Positions 40,622 to 54,095 of a DNA stretch of 64,000 nt are shown here, piece after piece. The stretch spans positions 16,421,485 through 16,485,484 of the forward strand of contig NC_135562.1 of the NCBI RefSeq assembly GCF_964340395.1, given 5' to 3'. Position 1 is the stretch's first letter. The number at the start of each line of letters is the position of its first letter. Source of the stretch: Glandiceps talaboti. Taxonomy: Eukaryota; Hemichordata; Enteropneusta; Spengelidae. The translations under genes and the position numbers were made by a program. The notes beneath the pieces were generated by a model. The model was not told the origin of the DNA. It did no database searches and saw only the letters and a program-made list of their open reading frames with translations.

Positions 40622-40950
40622 AAGTGGCCATATGGATGAGGATTGGGTATTTATTTTGGCAAAATAAATCGTTAGCAAGGCTTCCTATTTGAAAATCAAT
40701 ATGAAAAAACATTGACAAAGTCTGCGTTTAAAACTCAATAAATAGCTACAAGCTAAAAACAAATGTGTAAAAAGTGTGTTATTGTGAACACATATTGTAT
40801 TCATATAAATCTTTTGTATATTGACTTTCAGACAAGGACTTGCCGTATGTTGTTTCGCATTGATTTTTCAAGTAGGAGGCAGTGATAAAATACTTTTTGT
40901 AAGTGACAAAAATCCAAATAAATGCCAATCCTCATTCATATGGACACTTT
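40622..40950. mobile_element. Foldback / MITE-like element, copy 1
   Basis: Terminal inverted repeats: the left end reads AAAGTGGCCATATGGATGAG then GATTGGGTATTTATTTT; the right end is its near-perfect reverse complement, ending GGACACTTT. A second inverted block lies internally (GGCTTCCTATTTGAAAATCA against TGATTTTTCAAGTAGGAGGC). It is 329 bases and non-coding. Target-site duplication is unclear. This is the plan of a non-autonomous DNA transposon that can fold into a long hairpin. Confidence 0.8.
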
Positions 40951-43449
40951 AATATATAATTTGCCAAGTGTGTTTGGATTTTTAGTCCCGTAAAAGTAAA
41001 CCCTCATTGGAGCTATTTTCGAGTAATACTAACGAAAAGTAAAGGCATGCTTTTAATGGTAGGATTTTTGTGATTTTTGTTATTTATATAAACCTTCGAT
41101 GAAGCTATTCTCGCTTAATTTTTATGTAAAGGCATGCTTTCAATGATATGAAATGGTCTTCCTGTGTTGTTAGCTCAGTTGGTGTTATAACAGCCTTAAC
41201 AGGGTGTTTTATTATGCGTGACCTAAATTGTGAAATCGAATATTACAATACTGCTGGTAAATTTTTAATTTTCAAGTGAAATAACATCTTTAGCCTTTTA
41301 ACAATTGAGAACATAAAATACATATCTCCATTGTGTTAATATGGGTGATATGGACAAGACGAGCACATGTGTGTTAAGAGATACATCGTTCGTTACCCGG
41401 TATCTAATGTATTTGAACAATAGAAGTATTCCTTCTTTTCAAGTATCAACATTAAATGTTTATGACATTAGCATATCAGAGATCATAAACTACAAAGACG
41501 GCCTATTAAAGTTACTTTTGTCTGAATACAGTTCATCGACTTCAGTCACGTTACTACATTAAACACTGCGTTTTACTGTTCAGCGTATGTCGCAAGCCAC
41601 AAAGAACTTCCAAACAAATCGTGTAGTTCCGAGTACGCTCAATTTAAGAATATATATATATATATATAACTCACATATGACACTGCCTTTGGTGAGTATC
41701 AATCTGATAAGACAGTGCTCTATACCGCAGTGGCAGAGCGCAATAGTTATATAAGTTGATGTCAGTGTCCGCATCCACTATATCTTGCGAGACTTCACAT
41801 ATTTCGCGATTTCATTATTTTCTTCTCGAATACGTAAAAAGAAGTTTATTCGTCGGCAGTGAAGAACTAGGTGGGATTGGGTAACTCGGACCAAGTAATT
41901 CTTTCAGGCCTAATTAGAGAGCATTATTTCTTCCTATTGGAAAATCCATAATTTGGCATACCAAACATGTACTATGGGTGTGGTCTTCGAGGGGCTGATA
42001 TATAGCGACGACCTTGCCCTTAATGCATTAAAAAGGTTTTTTTTAATGTTTACGGCGACAATTATGTCAATGCTGGTAGTTTACATTCATTTCAGTCAGG
42101 ACGAGAAATTGGAAATTCAAGATTTGAAACGGCAAATATGAAACTCATTTTTTTGAAATAGAATATTAAATTACATCGGGAAACGAAAACACACAGTGAA
42201 CACACTGCTAAGAGAAAAAATGCCAACTCGTGATGGATAGCGCAGATGGGACATGTTCTTCTAAAAATAGTAATGGAATTAAGTAGAATTTATTAAGTAT
42301 TCACATACAGTAAACGCTGGGTTGACCTTTTCTTTTGTATCTCGTGGCATTAAGATGCCGGGTATAATAATGATGGCGGTGTAGGTATCATGATATCAAT
42401 TTAGAACAGGCGATCTAGAAAGAAATATGCTACCTGTTGAAATCGGTTCCATGTAAACTTAGAGGAATATGGTTTTAATTTAAACATTTTTATGTTAAAT
42501 CAAATCTTACTTTTTTTAAATTGTTTGTGAACATTTTGAATACAATCATACTAACATGGACAAATATTATGGTTCACATTTCATGCAAAGTCAGCTATTA
42601 AATGGGACAGAAAATAATCCTGCCCAACTGTCTTCTCTTCTCTGCACGTAGAATGTGACTCAACAAGTAAACAATATTGAGTGGTTTCCATTTGGATTAG
42701 TCACTTTCTTCATAGAAATAAATGGACATATTCTCTTTCTTTCATTTTGTCATTTTACCAACGTATACATACGGTTATATCACCAATGGATTATAACGAA
42801 CACTGTTTGGCTACTTACTAATTTTCAAAAAATATTTTAGACATTTCACATCTTCAAAATATATTCAAAATGTATACATATATGTCTATTAGTGTCTACA
42901 AATCATGTTCGTCGTCATGTCCATTTCATGTATGTAAAGCCACATGAGGACATTGTAACTGTGCAATAAGTTCGCCTATTTTAGTTCAGTTTAGGTCGCC
43001 TTTGGTCACGTCGTGTTTACATAACGAAAACAGCAACAGGTACATGCAGAAAAAAAGTTAAGGTATTGTTGCCGGTAGAAAAAAATATTACATTGACTGA
43101 TTATTAACAAACTAAATTAAAATGTATCCAAAGATAAATCCTACTATTTCTGTGCAAAATGAAACAAACCTTTGCTTAAAAGAGGGTAATTGTTTTCATT
43201 CACTGTTTTGGCGTTAACTGACATATTGTATGATATATTATCATTTAAGGGTACTAATACTGCAGGTTATTTTTTATGATACGTTACATAATTAATTAAA
43301 TTACTGTAAATTAGAAGATTTTGTATCCTAAATACTATATCTCGCCTGCCTGTCGTAATGACATAATTTCAAATCGAATTGTCACTTGTAAAAATTGTAG
43401 TAATAATACCGACAACTGTTAGACACTTTACATATTTCCATGTTCTAAC

Positions 43450-43504
43450 CCCCCCCCCCCACACACACACATACATACATACATACATACATACATACAT
43501 ACAT

Positions 43505-43535
<31 letters not shown>

Positions 43536-43708
43536 TACATACATACATACATACATACATACATACATACATACATACATACATAATAAATACATACATA
43601 CATACATACATACATACATACATACATACATACATACATGCATACATGCATGCATGCATACATACATACATACATACATACATACATACATACATACATA
43701 CATACATA
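43450..43708. repeat. (CA)n / (CATA)n array with GCATG variants
   Basis: A C-run, CA, CATA, CA, CATA, an AATA interruption, then CATA with CATG units. Confidence 0.95.
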
Positions 43709-45246
43709 CATGTTAAGGACTGCCAACACTCCTGATAAATTTTGCGAATGACTATTGTGATAATAAATTGCAGACGCATGTAGCTGTAGTACATTACCCA
43801 ATATTGCTGAAACATATGATGGAGGAAATTGCAATGATCTATATCCTTTGATTACTAATATGTTATCCTTTATCTTACCAACATCAGGAAAACATATTGA
43901 TTTATGTACATTATTGCTTGTAATTGTAATAAATGTCTTCCTTCTTAAACCAAAGGGTATAGTTATCCTTTATTGATGTGTGTTAATATGACCTATTCCT
44001 ACATATTGGGCAATGCGTACGTATTACTTAATTATTACATCACATCCGAAACAACTTTGTCAGGATGGATTTTTTTATGTTAATCGCCTGCACAACTTTA
44101 TATGTGGGCCATTCGGGAGCTACGTTTTACGAGCACTGGAGGGTTGCCAACCTTAACATGTCAATAAATGAACTTTCGACTTTATTGCAGTAGGATTACT
44201 TGCCAAATTATAAATATCGAAGTGGACGCGTTTCATGTTTTAATATTTTAGTAAGATGCAAAATATGTTTTTTTATGATTCTAAATTATGTTATAAAAGA
44301 AACATCAAATGTAATTCCGCGTTGTATTTGAACGTTAATGTACTTACTATTAATTGGTTACAAACGCAATACAGAATGATGTAGTGTTAACAGTGAGAAT
44401 TTCATAGTCTTACCATCCCTCACATCAATATTTTATAAAAATGTTGAATTATTTACCCATTTGTCGCGACATTTGGCGTGAAAACCATTTAAGCCATAAC
44501 GTCAAGTGATGTATAAAGTATGTCGTGAACTATACGCCAAAAAAATCGGCTAAACTTCAATTAGATCAAAACCTAATGCATAGAATCCGCTATTTCTGTT
44601 GAATAATGTATACGAATATTATATATAAAGTGTATCCGCTTGAATGCATCTATGCAAGATTCGATGTAAATCAGTGATGCGAGATCTCACCGCCGCTTAC
44701 GCTTCAATAGTTCCTGCGTTGTGGAAAACTCATATCTTCATATATGCTGGTCTCTTTAATACGTTACTTGAATGCTACAAATTAGGACTCTTCAACCTCA
44801 TACGTCGCGATCGATTTTATCGTGTGTATATCTGTCAAACGTATTCAACAACATTACATTTTTAAGTGCGTATTAAATTGAACAGGCATTTCTCATTTAT
44901 TTGCAGTTAATGGAACAAATATTCGCTATTTCTGAGCAACAAAAGATTTGTGTTCCCATCCTTTGCATAGTGTTATTTAGGTGTACTTTTAACTTTCAAT
45001 CTTTTACTCGTTAGCACTGAAAGTATAGTTATTTGTTAGCTTCAGACAACTCTGTTCTTTTTTACATCACATTGTAAATAAAATTGCGACCTACACGTGT
45101 TATATTACTCTTTTCTCGGCATAAGATAAATTATTAAATTCTGTATTTAAACAATATATTAGATTGAATTGAAATGTTCTAATTGTGTTGTTTTCCTAGC
45201 ACGTTGCTCAAAGTTACAAAGGTTCAAACAAGTGTCTGATAGACAC

Positions 45247-45540
45247 TATATTCAGCATAGCAATGTACTATCTCCAGACACCTGACACAGAACATAATAT
45301 TCAATATATCAATATCCCCAGACATCTTACATAGAACATTAGATTTAGCCAATATTTCAAGATATCTTATATAGAACTTTACATTCAGAATATGAAAATA
45401 TCCAGACTCATTAATAGAACATTATATTTAGTATTCCAATATCTCCAGACATCTTACAAAAAACATTATATTTAGTATTCCAATATCTCCAGACATCTTA
45501 CAAAAAAAACACTATATTCAGCACATCAATATCTTCAATC
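45247..45540. repeat. Minisatellite, ~46 bp unit, about six copies
   Basis: Unit contains CAATATCTCCAGACATCTTA followed by CA-A-AACATTATATTTAG. The two central copies are nearly identical; outer copies are progressively diverged. Confidence 0.85.
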
Positions 45541-46278
45541 ACCTTCTGGCTTCCCTGTTCTCACCATTTTATAATGCTCGACCGAATTTCGTACAAGTAA
45601 TTAAAACATTGTTTGGGTACACTTTGTATACGATGAAGAAATTGACAAATAAAAAAGTCGTGTGACCGTGGAATATGAACGTTATGCATTAGCAGGATAC
45701 TATTGAAGACATGCATTTCAATATACGTTATTGTACATGAGACATGTCACCTGTGATAAATTAACCCTTAATGTATTCGGATGATTCCAACACGTGTTGC
45801 ACGACACTTGTAACGTCATGTTCACCTTTTTTCCTGTTCAGTGTAACTCCCTTGAACTGTTTTTGACACGCCAAATATCGGGTCAAGTATAAATTATATA
45901 AAAATAACGTTGCAATATCATAAATAAAAAGTGAAGGTGAACTTAATTTTGGGTTATATGCAACTATTTAAAGTTGAAGTGTGCTGTGGACACATTTATG
46001 GCTGTGGTAGTTGTAGGGAAGTATTTTTAGGTTTTGAAGGCCGCCGAGTATATACGGGTTATTACTATTTCACTTCTCATCCAAGAGGTCACTGTATTGC
46101 CGTAAATAATGACGTCTTGCATACAAATGTCAAGTTGTGGTTGCTGAATGTATGTGCCATGTATTACCAACGACACATTTATGGTCAGATGTAATGCTCT
46201 CTTAAGTTGTACTTTTGTTCATAATTACTGAGGATTTTTATTGCTACATCTGAGCTTACATTGCTATATACATGTATT

Positions 46279-46283
46279 TGTGT

Positions 46284-46342
<59 letters not shown>
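46279..46342. repeat. (GT)n microsatellite
   Basis: Nearly perfect GT array of about 64 bases. Confidence 0.95.
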
Positions 46343-46344
<2 letters not shown>

Positions 46345-46424
46345 GAAAATCTATATTTCCATCCCCGGTAGGATGCTAGAGCTTAATGTATGTATGGTCG
46401 ATTTGACGGATGATGAATGGATGA

Positions 46425-46428
<4 letters not shown>

Positions 46429-46485
<57 letters not shown>
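46429..46485. repeat. (CAGA)14 microsatellite
   Basis: Perfect tetranucleotide array. Confidence 0.95.
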
Positions 46486-46630
46486 TGAGAAAGATTCATT
46501 ATAAAGAAATTGGCTGATGGACACCAGTCCTTCGATCGTTGACCTGCTGTTGAACATTACTTTAGTACGTGAATGTACAGCGTTAAAACTTACCCTGGCA
46601 CCCAGAATACGTCACAATGTCACATTGATG

Positions 46631-46966
46631 TTCGAATTGTTTGGGCGTGGGCCCTAATATGCTAACGCAAGATGACGCACATGTGTACTGTTATTATCCG
46701 TTCCATTACTAACACGACCAAAAGATGTGGCATTGTCAAGGCTTGGCGTGCAACTATATGGCGAGTTAAAAATATCAAACTGACGTTCATTCTATTATTG
46801 TATCATTCTTCGCTTATCGGACGAAAGTCATGTTTCGTGTTAAGTATCCAGATATGTCGTGTTAACTCAATCAACAAATTCCATTTCCTTTTCGAATTGA
46901 ATGGGCGTGGGCTATAATATGCTAACGCAAGATGACGTACAGGTGTGCTGGTGTTATTTTCTTTAT
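46631..46966. repeat. Direct duplication, ~76 bp copies at 46631 and 46891
   Basis: Both copies share TTCGAATTG, TGGGCGTGGGC, TAATATGCTAACGCAAGATG, then ACG-ACA-GTGT-CTG. The offset is exactly 260 bases and the intervening sequence is not repeated. High identity suggests a fairly recent event or conserved function. Confidence 0.8.
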
Positions 46967-46977
46967 ATTTAGTTATG

Positions 46978-47020
46978 TTATACATACATACATACATACA
47001 TACATACATACATACATACA

Positions 47021-47051
<31 letters not shown>

Positions 47052-47165
47052 CATACATACATACATACACACATACACACATACATACATACATACATAC
47101 ATACATACATTCATACATACATACATACATACATACATACATACATACATACATACATGCATGCA
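46978..47165. repeat. (CATA)n array
   Basis: About 185 bases of CATA with single-base slips, immediately right of the second 76 bp duplicate copy. Confidence 0.95.
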
Positions 47166-48029
47166 TACATCCCATCCATCCATTTATACATCTATTCGTC
47201 CAACCGTTCATACATCTATTTCAGCTCTAATGAAAAAATACAATTATCGACTAAATATAAAAAGGGAATTAAATACCTGATCCTGGTCTGTTTTAGGGTT
47301 TTATTTTCTTACACTTTTTTATAGTTTGCTGATATAAAATACAACATTTATGGAAAAAACTTTATTAATTTTCAATATTCTCACTCGTAAAGTAATGTTT
47401 GAAAGAGATCACCAAAACTTGGTGATTGAAGATTATGATGTAACATTTGACACATTTACTAAGAAAATAAAATCACAAAATAAATCATGTGTTAACATTG
47501 TAATAATAGCAGAAAACATTGTATTTCGGTTGAAATATTCCCCTCGGTTAAGTGCTTATTGAGGAGTAGAGATAGTTTTCCAGAAAGCTGTAAATACTAC
47601 TTGAATGGGACTGCGAGAGAAGTAAATATTGACAATTACCTTGTGATAAAATAATCAGGAAAGTTCATGAAACGACTCCCAAATGTCGACTTTTTGCCTG
47701 CGTTCACCTGTAAGCCGGATAGAATGGCACAGCGAGTTTTGTACATTTGGGCACGTACACATCTGATCGTATTGTCTCCTCCTGGTGCTAATTCATACTG
47801 GTGGATTTATTTGCTATAACCACTACATGTCTAGCCAATTGTCAATGATTAACAATTTCATAATGAAGGTCTATTTTTAATTAAACCTATTGTTCCGTGT
47901 TCTCTTTTTAGGAAATTTAGCATCCAACCGGATTAAGTAAATGTTGGAGTGGGCTGATTAATACCCCTAATTATTGTGGTCATTCGCATAGTCATTGTAT
48001 ACTGATTATCAGTTACAGATACACATTTA

Positions 48030-48031
<2 letters not shown>

Positions 48032-48108
<77 letters not shown>
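48032..48108. repeat. (AT)n microsatellite
   Basis: Perfect AT array of about 77 bases. Confidence 0.95.
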
Positions 48109-48114
<6 letters not shown>

Positions 48115-48763
48115 GTAATATTCTCTTCTTTAGGAAACTGTTCTTCTACATCCATTTAGGAACATGTTATGATAAATAAAACTTGATATTTGAACAGTAA
48201 TAAACTATTTGCCCTTGGTCACGCGTACGGATAGTCATGTGTTAATATTCCATATGGATGTCTACTGGTTCACTGGCGACAATGCATGCAAGAAGTACAG
48301 GGAACAATAAATAATGAACAAATTTCAACTCTCTATTTCTTGGCAATAATGTAGAATCTATGTGATGTAAAAATCCCAAAATGAATTAACCGAACCTTAA
48401 ACGCCTGTAAATCCCGCAATGACATCTACCTTTAAGAAACCATAAAACACTCAAACACTATATTGTAGTGACGTGTATCAACACTCTATAGTTCGTAGTA
48501 TATATTTCAAGGGTAAACAATATTTTGATGAAGAATAAATCAAGTCTTTTAAGAAATTATCACGACAGTTCAGATAATGTAATTACGAAAGCATTACTTT
48601 AATTTAAAATTTCGATAAATTGGCCTTAATTATATTTATTGATTTTTTTCGGTAGACAAAACCCGCATCAACTGTTTCCTGTCAGATACGTGACATACAA
48701 CTCATATAATTATATTCATCGATATCAATATTTGAATATCCCAGGGTCTGTAAAGTAATGCAT

Positions 48764-48776
48764 TGACCTTTGACCT
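48764..48776 (-). promoter_or_regulatory. Perfect DR1 nuclear-receptor-type motif
   Basis: TGACCTTTGACCT on the plus strand, with flanks different from the other two sites. Confidence 0.25.
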
Positions 48777-49000
48777 CGAAAAGGTGATCAGCATATTATG
48801 AATATTCATGTGGTTCACTGACACATTATCGTTATTTATCGGGGAAAAAAAGAGTTACATGTCTCACCTTGGGATCATATTTACTGTGTGGTGTTTGCTA
48901 TCTTTTTGATCGTCTGAGAGATAGATATAATCTCAATATGCAGACACCTTATAGTTAACGAATATACAAACCAACCCCTTATGTATGACAATGTTACCTT

Positions 49001-49346
49001 AAAGTGGGCATATATGAGGATTGGGTATTTTTGGGGGGATTATTAATTTATATAAAACAATTTTATCATGGCTTCCTACTTGAAAAATCAATTTGGAGCA
49101 ACCTATACCAAATCCTTGATTGTAACTCACTACATTGTAAAAACTGGTAAATGTGCTAAATGTTTGTCATTGTACCTACAATAACAAACCTTTTTACGCA
49201 TTTTTAGCTTTTTGCAATGTGTCGAGTTGCAAACATAGACTTACTTAATGCTATTTCACACTGATTTTTCAAGAAAGAAGCGTTGATAAAATTGTTATAA
49301 ATTAAAAATCGAAAATAAATACCCAATCCTCATATATGGCCACTTT
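49001..49346. mobile_element. Foldback / MITE-like element, copy 2
   Basis: Same terminal repeats (AAAGTGGGCATATATGAGGA on the left, TCCTCATATATGGCCACTTT on the right) and the same internal inverted block (GGCTTCCTACTTGAAAAATC) as the element at 40622. It is 346 bases; the central region has diverged. Confidence 0.8.
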
Positions 49347-50309
49347 GAATTGCACGACGAAATTTTGATTTTTTCCACATGTGGCTACTGTACAGAATTT
49401 TGATAAATAGTGCAGACATGAGTTTATCCATATTAAATAAAAGTTATTCGGCAGACAGATAATTGTGTATTCTCTAAACATATCTAATCTCCGGGACGAT
49501 TTACCCTGTTTCCTTCATCACAAACTGTCTTACTTTAAACTTGTAGGAGATACTTCATGTCAATGCATGTGCAGGAGTAAATGATCGTTGCATACAAATT
49601 GCTAAATGCCCTTTCAGCAAAGTCATGCAACATTCTATATTCACTAAATGAAACAACACATTATCAATATGGATGTAGGTTAAACAGACAGCAGGGGTTT
49701 ATAAAGGGCACTGTGGGTAATATATGCAAATGCGGGAACTTCAACTGCCATACCCAGCATTGTCTTGTTCTTATCCTTAGGTTTCGTTCCTATGAAATAA
49801 GGCACATCCTGTTTTTTATACAGAATTTTTAGAATGCCTAAAGGTTAAATTGTTTTTTAAAACTTGACATTATGTGTGTTTTTTGAATGCCTACAGATTG
49901 AAAATTTCAAACACAAAAGATTAATATTACTTTGTGTTGTTGGTGTTTTACAGCATAAAACCTACGGAAACAGAAGATAAACCTAAAGTTGGTAGTTTTG
50001 TGCCTGGGCGACTCTGGTATGGCTATAAACAAATGGATATCAAGAAATCAAATCTTGCTTCCAACCACCTTGTTAAATCATGTTTTTAAAAAAAAGAGTA
50101 TGATTTTGATGAGATCTGATGTCAGGACAAGTAGGTGTCTAGCATTTTTTATTTAATAGCTAGCTACATACTATTATATATAACTACGTATAAAATGTCA
50201 TAATTGTGATGTGTCTCTGCTAATGATTTTGTATTCTTCATTCCGATTAAATCAAATTGCATTTCATTTTTCTCGTCAATTTATGCAATCGCCCTATCAA
50301 ACAATCTTC

Positions 50310-50370
50310 TTAAAGTTTCGTTGTTGTTGTTGCTGTTGTTGATTTTGTTTTTGTTTTGTTGTTGTTGCTC
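50310..50370. repeat. Imperfect (GTT)n stretch
   Basis: GTT units broken by GCT and T-runs. Confidence 0.8.
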
Positions 50371-50415
50371 TTGTGGTTGTTAGATGACCTACAGATAACA
50401 TAAGTGTATAATGGG

Positions 50416-50416
<1 letters not shown>

Positions 50417-50482
<66 letters not shown>

Positions 50483-50558
50483 TGCATTCATACATACATA
50501 CATACATACATACATACATACATACATACATACATGCATACATACATACATACATACA

Positions 50559-50586
<28 letters not shown>
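50417..50586. repeat. (AT)n then (CATA)n array
   Basis: About 60 bases of AT followed by CATA with one CATG variant. Confidence 0.95.
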
Positions 50587-50589
<3 letters not shown>

Positions 50590-51437
50590 GTTCACACATA
50601 CAAATGTTCACACGTTATCCTCAAATTACAAATTGTATTTCTTTCAAGGAATTGTTGTAAGTTTCATCATTGGCTATTCAAAGGTGTTTTTTAAAACATG
50701 TTTATATTTCGAGGCAGTGGAATCCGGCTTGTTCTTACTTCTTACTAGTAGAATAAACGTGCAATGATAAGGCAAAGGACCAGCAAAACAAACTATTTTT
50801 AATATGATACATCGATCATAGTCTATTCCAGGCCTGTGCATGTGTAAACAGAAGTCGTAGCTTAATTAAACCCCTATGCACACACTGAAGTTGCATGTAT
50901 ACGAGCAACTAGTATTTACTGAATCGAATACCAAGTAATATCTCACTACAAACGTTCTATATATTCACTAAATGAACCAACACATTTTTCATTGAATACC
51001 ACGCATACCGGCTCCCTGTTTGTTTAATTTCCACCTATAAAAAAGTTACAAAGGCCAAGGTTATAATAGAAAAATGTTTCAAGATAAAAGAGAATAACGT
51101 GTTCGTGACATCGCTGAATGCAGCCTAGTTCATCCTTTGTCTACATTATGAGGCCAAGATGTACAATTAGAAACTCATTTCTACTGGTATGGTATGTATA
51201 TCAAATATATTATTTCAGAGGTGTTGCAGAATCTCAAATTTCATAGTGATAATATAATGAATCAATAGAAGCACATGTATATGATTAATGGCATGGTAGT
51301 CCGCTTTATTACAATGAGAATCGAATACCTTACTCACTAGGTTTCATTCATTGCTATCACCTTGGAGTAATTTGACACTGAGGAACTAAATCGAAAAATA
51401 TGTTATATTTTCTGTGTTCTATTGATATTCTATTTCA

Positions 51438-51560
51438 TACATACATACATACATACATACATACATACATACATACATACATACATACATGCATGAATGC
51501 ATTTATACATGCATACATCCATGCACGCACGCATGCATGCATGCACGCACGCACACACAT
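51438..51560. repeat. (CATA)n array decaying into CATG / CACG units
   Basis: CATA block followed by a graded run of CATG, CACG and CACA units, a substitution gradient within one array. Confidence 0.9.
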
Positions 51561-53099
51561 ACACTACAGGCATCATTTTAATTGCCACAGGTCGATTTAC
51601 CATTACTTGTTTCTAGGAAAGTTATCATCAATAAGACTTTGCGCTAAGATAAAGTCGTTTTTATGCTGAAATGTAAAGATAACTATACATTTAAAAGATA
51701 AATTTATTTTGATGTTTTCATTTCCAATATTCATTTTTTACCTTTTGGGTCCTTACTTTTTGTTTACATTTTTCAAGTGTTTACAAAGTTTTACCATTTT
51801 TTTTTATTTATACTGTGAAGCACCTGTAAGCATTATTTCGATATACGGAGAAATATTCGAAGAACTATTCATTATCATTGTGTTTGTGAGGTTCCAAGGC
51901 GATCGTGTGTAGTATTCTTTATCCAACACTCCGTTTTACAATTCAAAGACAGTTACAGTTATTTGGAAAATGTTTTGAATTTGATGTAATTTTGTATTCA
52001 GCTGAGTTTTGCAAGCTAATGCGGGAATCAATGCGATCAATAAATAAATATACATAATTCAAAGTGTCATATTTGTCTAATATAGTTAGTGTCACGGCTG
52101 CTCAATCATATTACTTAGAAGTAGAACATTGACACAATGTATATGCACGAACACATTCCCTCGGTAACTTAATGGACAGGTGGTAACTAAGTTGTCCCTT
52201 ATGAAATCCATGTTGTTGATTTTTTAGGAAAAGAGTGACTTTAAGTAAGTTGATAAAGTACTTGCTGTTTTGATTTCAATTCGTGCTTGAAATATCCTTC
52301 CCTAATTCAGGAAATAATTTCTTGAATTTATAAAACTTCAATTAAGCTTGCTAATATAATTTAGTGTTTGGGGATTCCTTTCAGTATATAATTGGAACAA
52401 GTCTAAAACAACTCAGATAAAAAGCAGTACCCATAAGACACAGTATTAATTATTATCTTAAAGGTAACAGGGATAGTAGTGTATTCATATATCTTATCAA
52501 AGCACGCGACATGAGATTAACTTCATGACATTTCAATCACGTCGTACCACAGGGTAATAAGTAAATAATCTATGCATTTTCTTGTTTTTGAACTGTACAA
52601 AGTTACTAATATTCAGATATAATTTGGTGTGTAGGAGGTTGTGTCAACATTGAGGACTGTCTCACCGGATACCTATTCTATGCAATGCTTTATATATGCC
52701 AGTGTTATTATGAACATCAACGAAGCAGTAATCGAATATCAGTTTGTCTTATACTAAACGGTTGGTCAGTTATATTTTATGATGCAGTGAAAAGTAACCG
52801 TGCTGCCAAAAAGAACAACACAACATTTTTTGTATAGATACACGTGTTTCGTAATATCAAAACATTGTTAATAACGTGTTGATTCTAATGAAAGAAATTC
52901 TGCCTTAAATATTCCTAATGCATGTTGAGTCCAACATAAATAATTAAGGCCATTTGTGCTCTCTCGTGATATTTGTTACTTGATTAATTCTAAAGCGATA
53001 CCACGTGTGGTGTAACTGTTGTTTTTTAATATTCCAGTAACGGTAGGAAATGTTTTGCACTAAGTTCTTACCGACCATGGTTACCCCCTAAACCACCAG

Positions 53100-53660
53100 T
53101 AAACGCATTCTCATTGTGTAGCCCCCACCGGGTACAGCCTATAGGGGGCTATAGGAATGATTCATGACCATCTATTTATGTGTGCGCACGTCCGACTATC
53201 TCGTGGCCAGCCATATCTCTGACATCCATGTTTCAATTTCAACCGAGCCTGGTACAAATATCAAACATATAGAGTGCATAGGAACGTCATTTAATTTTGC
53301 GACCTTGGCCTTGATTACAAAACGGCGACCATATTTGTGATAAAAATGCACATTTGCCCTGTATCATCTAAAACAAATTATGCATACAGGCGCCATTAAA
53401 GTGTCTACCCCTATATAATGAATAACAATAAGCTTTCTAATGAGACCTTGACTTTTGACCTTGACCTGCATTTTCAAGGTGAAATAGTCAAATTTACCTC
53501 TTTTTACTATAGCTCTAGAACTTTTAATACACAGAGACCACATTTCAAGTGTTTCACTCATCTTATTAAAGGTTTGTCTTCGAACGCAGACGACTTGCTA
53601 TTATTGTGTTTCCAAATCATTTGCAACTCGGCATTATAAATAAAACATGTGATAGAAGAC
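53100..53660 (+). repeat. Putative transposon-derived segment with a C/G hairpin end
   Basis: Begins near a perfect 8-base inverted pair, TAGCCCCC (53119-53126) and GGGGGCTA (53144-53151). Continues with GAGCCTGGTACAAATAT and CGACCTTGGCCTTGATTAC, then a TTGACCTTGACCTGCATTTT block (from about 53456). GTCAAGG-rich blocks of this kind recur in invertebrate repeats, to my recollection. No partner copy of the hairpin was found here, so the boundary is a guess. Confidence 0.35.
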
Positions 53661-53894
53661 TAATACAATGTATGGTATAGGTACTCATCATATTAAAGGT
53701 TCTACTTGGATTCTTTGCCTTAAAACATAACTTTCTACACATCTAGAAATATCGAAAAAGTATAAACATACACAAACATGGCATATTTTCATAGAATACG
53801 CTTTTATTCATGCCAGAACAATTGTTTTATATTAAAGTAGAATGCGTCTTGGAAATAAACTTATTCAACTCTTGATAAAGAAAACTCGATTCAA

Positions 53895-54095
53895 TCTAAC
53901 CTCAGTCAAAATCAATAAAGAAATCTGGGATCACCGTACAATCCTTTTAAATAGAGGTCAAAACTTTATCAAAATTTACTCATTTTATAATCCAATATTA
54001 TTAAAAGAAACAAAATGACGATTTCCTCGACAACAAGGCAATGAGCCCTTAAATCTATTTCTGTATTTCAAAAATTACCAGGAACAAACTTTCAC
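53895..54095 (+). repeat. Dispersed repeat family C, copy 2
   Basis: Partner of 19460-19640 in the same orientation, with the same four motifs in the same order and slightly longer spacing. Confidence 0.5.

Larger units (their letters stand above)
37129..45246. other. Non-coding DNA 5' of the recognised TRPC exons
   Basis: No conserved frame seen. Apart from the promoter-like motifs at 37256, the pentamer arrays at 38722 and 38934, the foldback element at 40622 and the CATA array at 43450, I see only AT-rich sequence. It may be a further TRPC intron or intergenic DNA. Confidence 0.6.

Noticed and set aside
41171-41182. TAGCTCAGTTGG, a perfect tRNA A box
   Set aside because: No B box (GGTTCGA) or stem-forming partner follows within 80 bases, so neither a tRNA gene nor a clear SINE head can be supported.
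45931-46194. 87-codon open frame with several Cys and Gly
   Set aside because: No family recognised, no splice context, and length is within chance for this much sequence.
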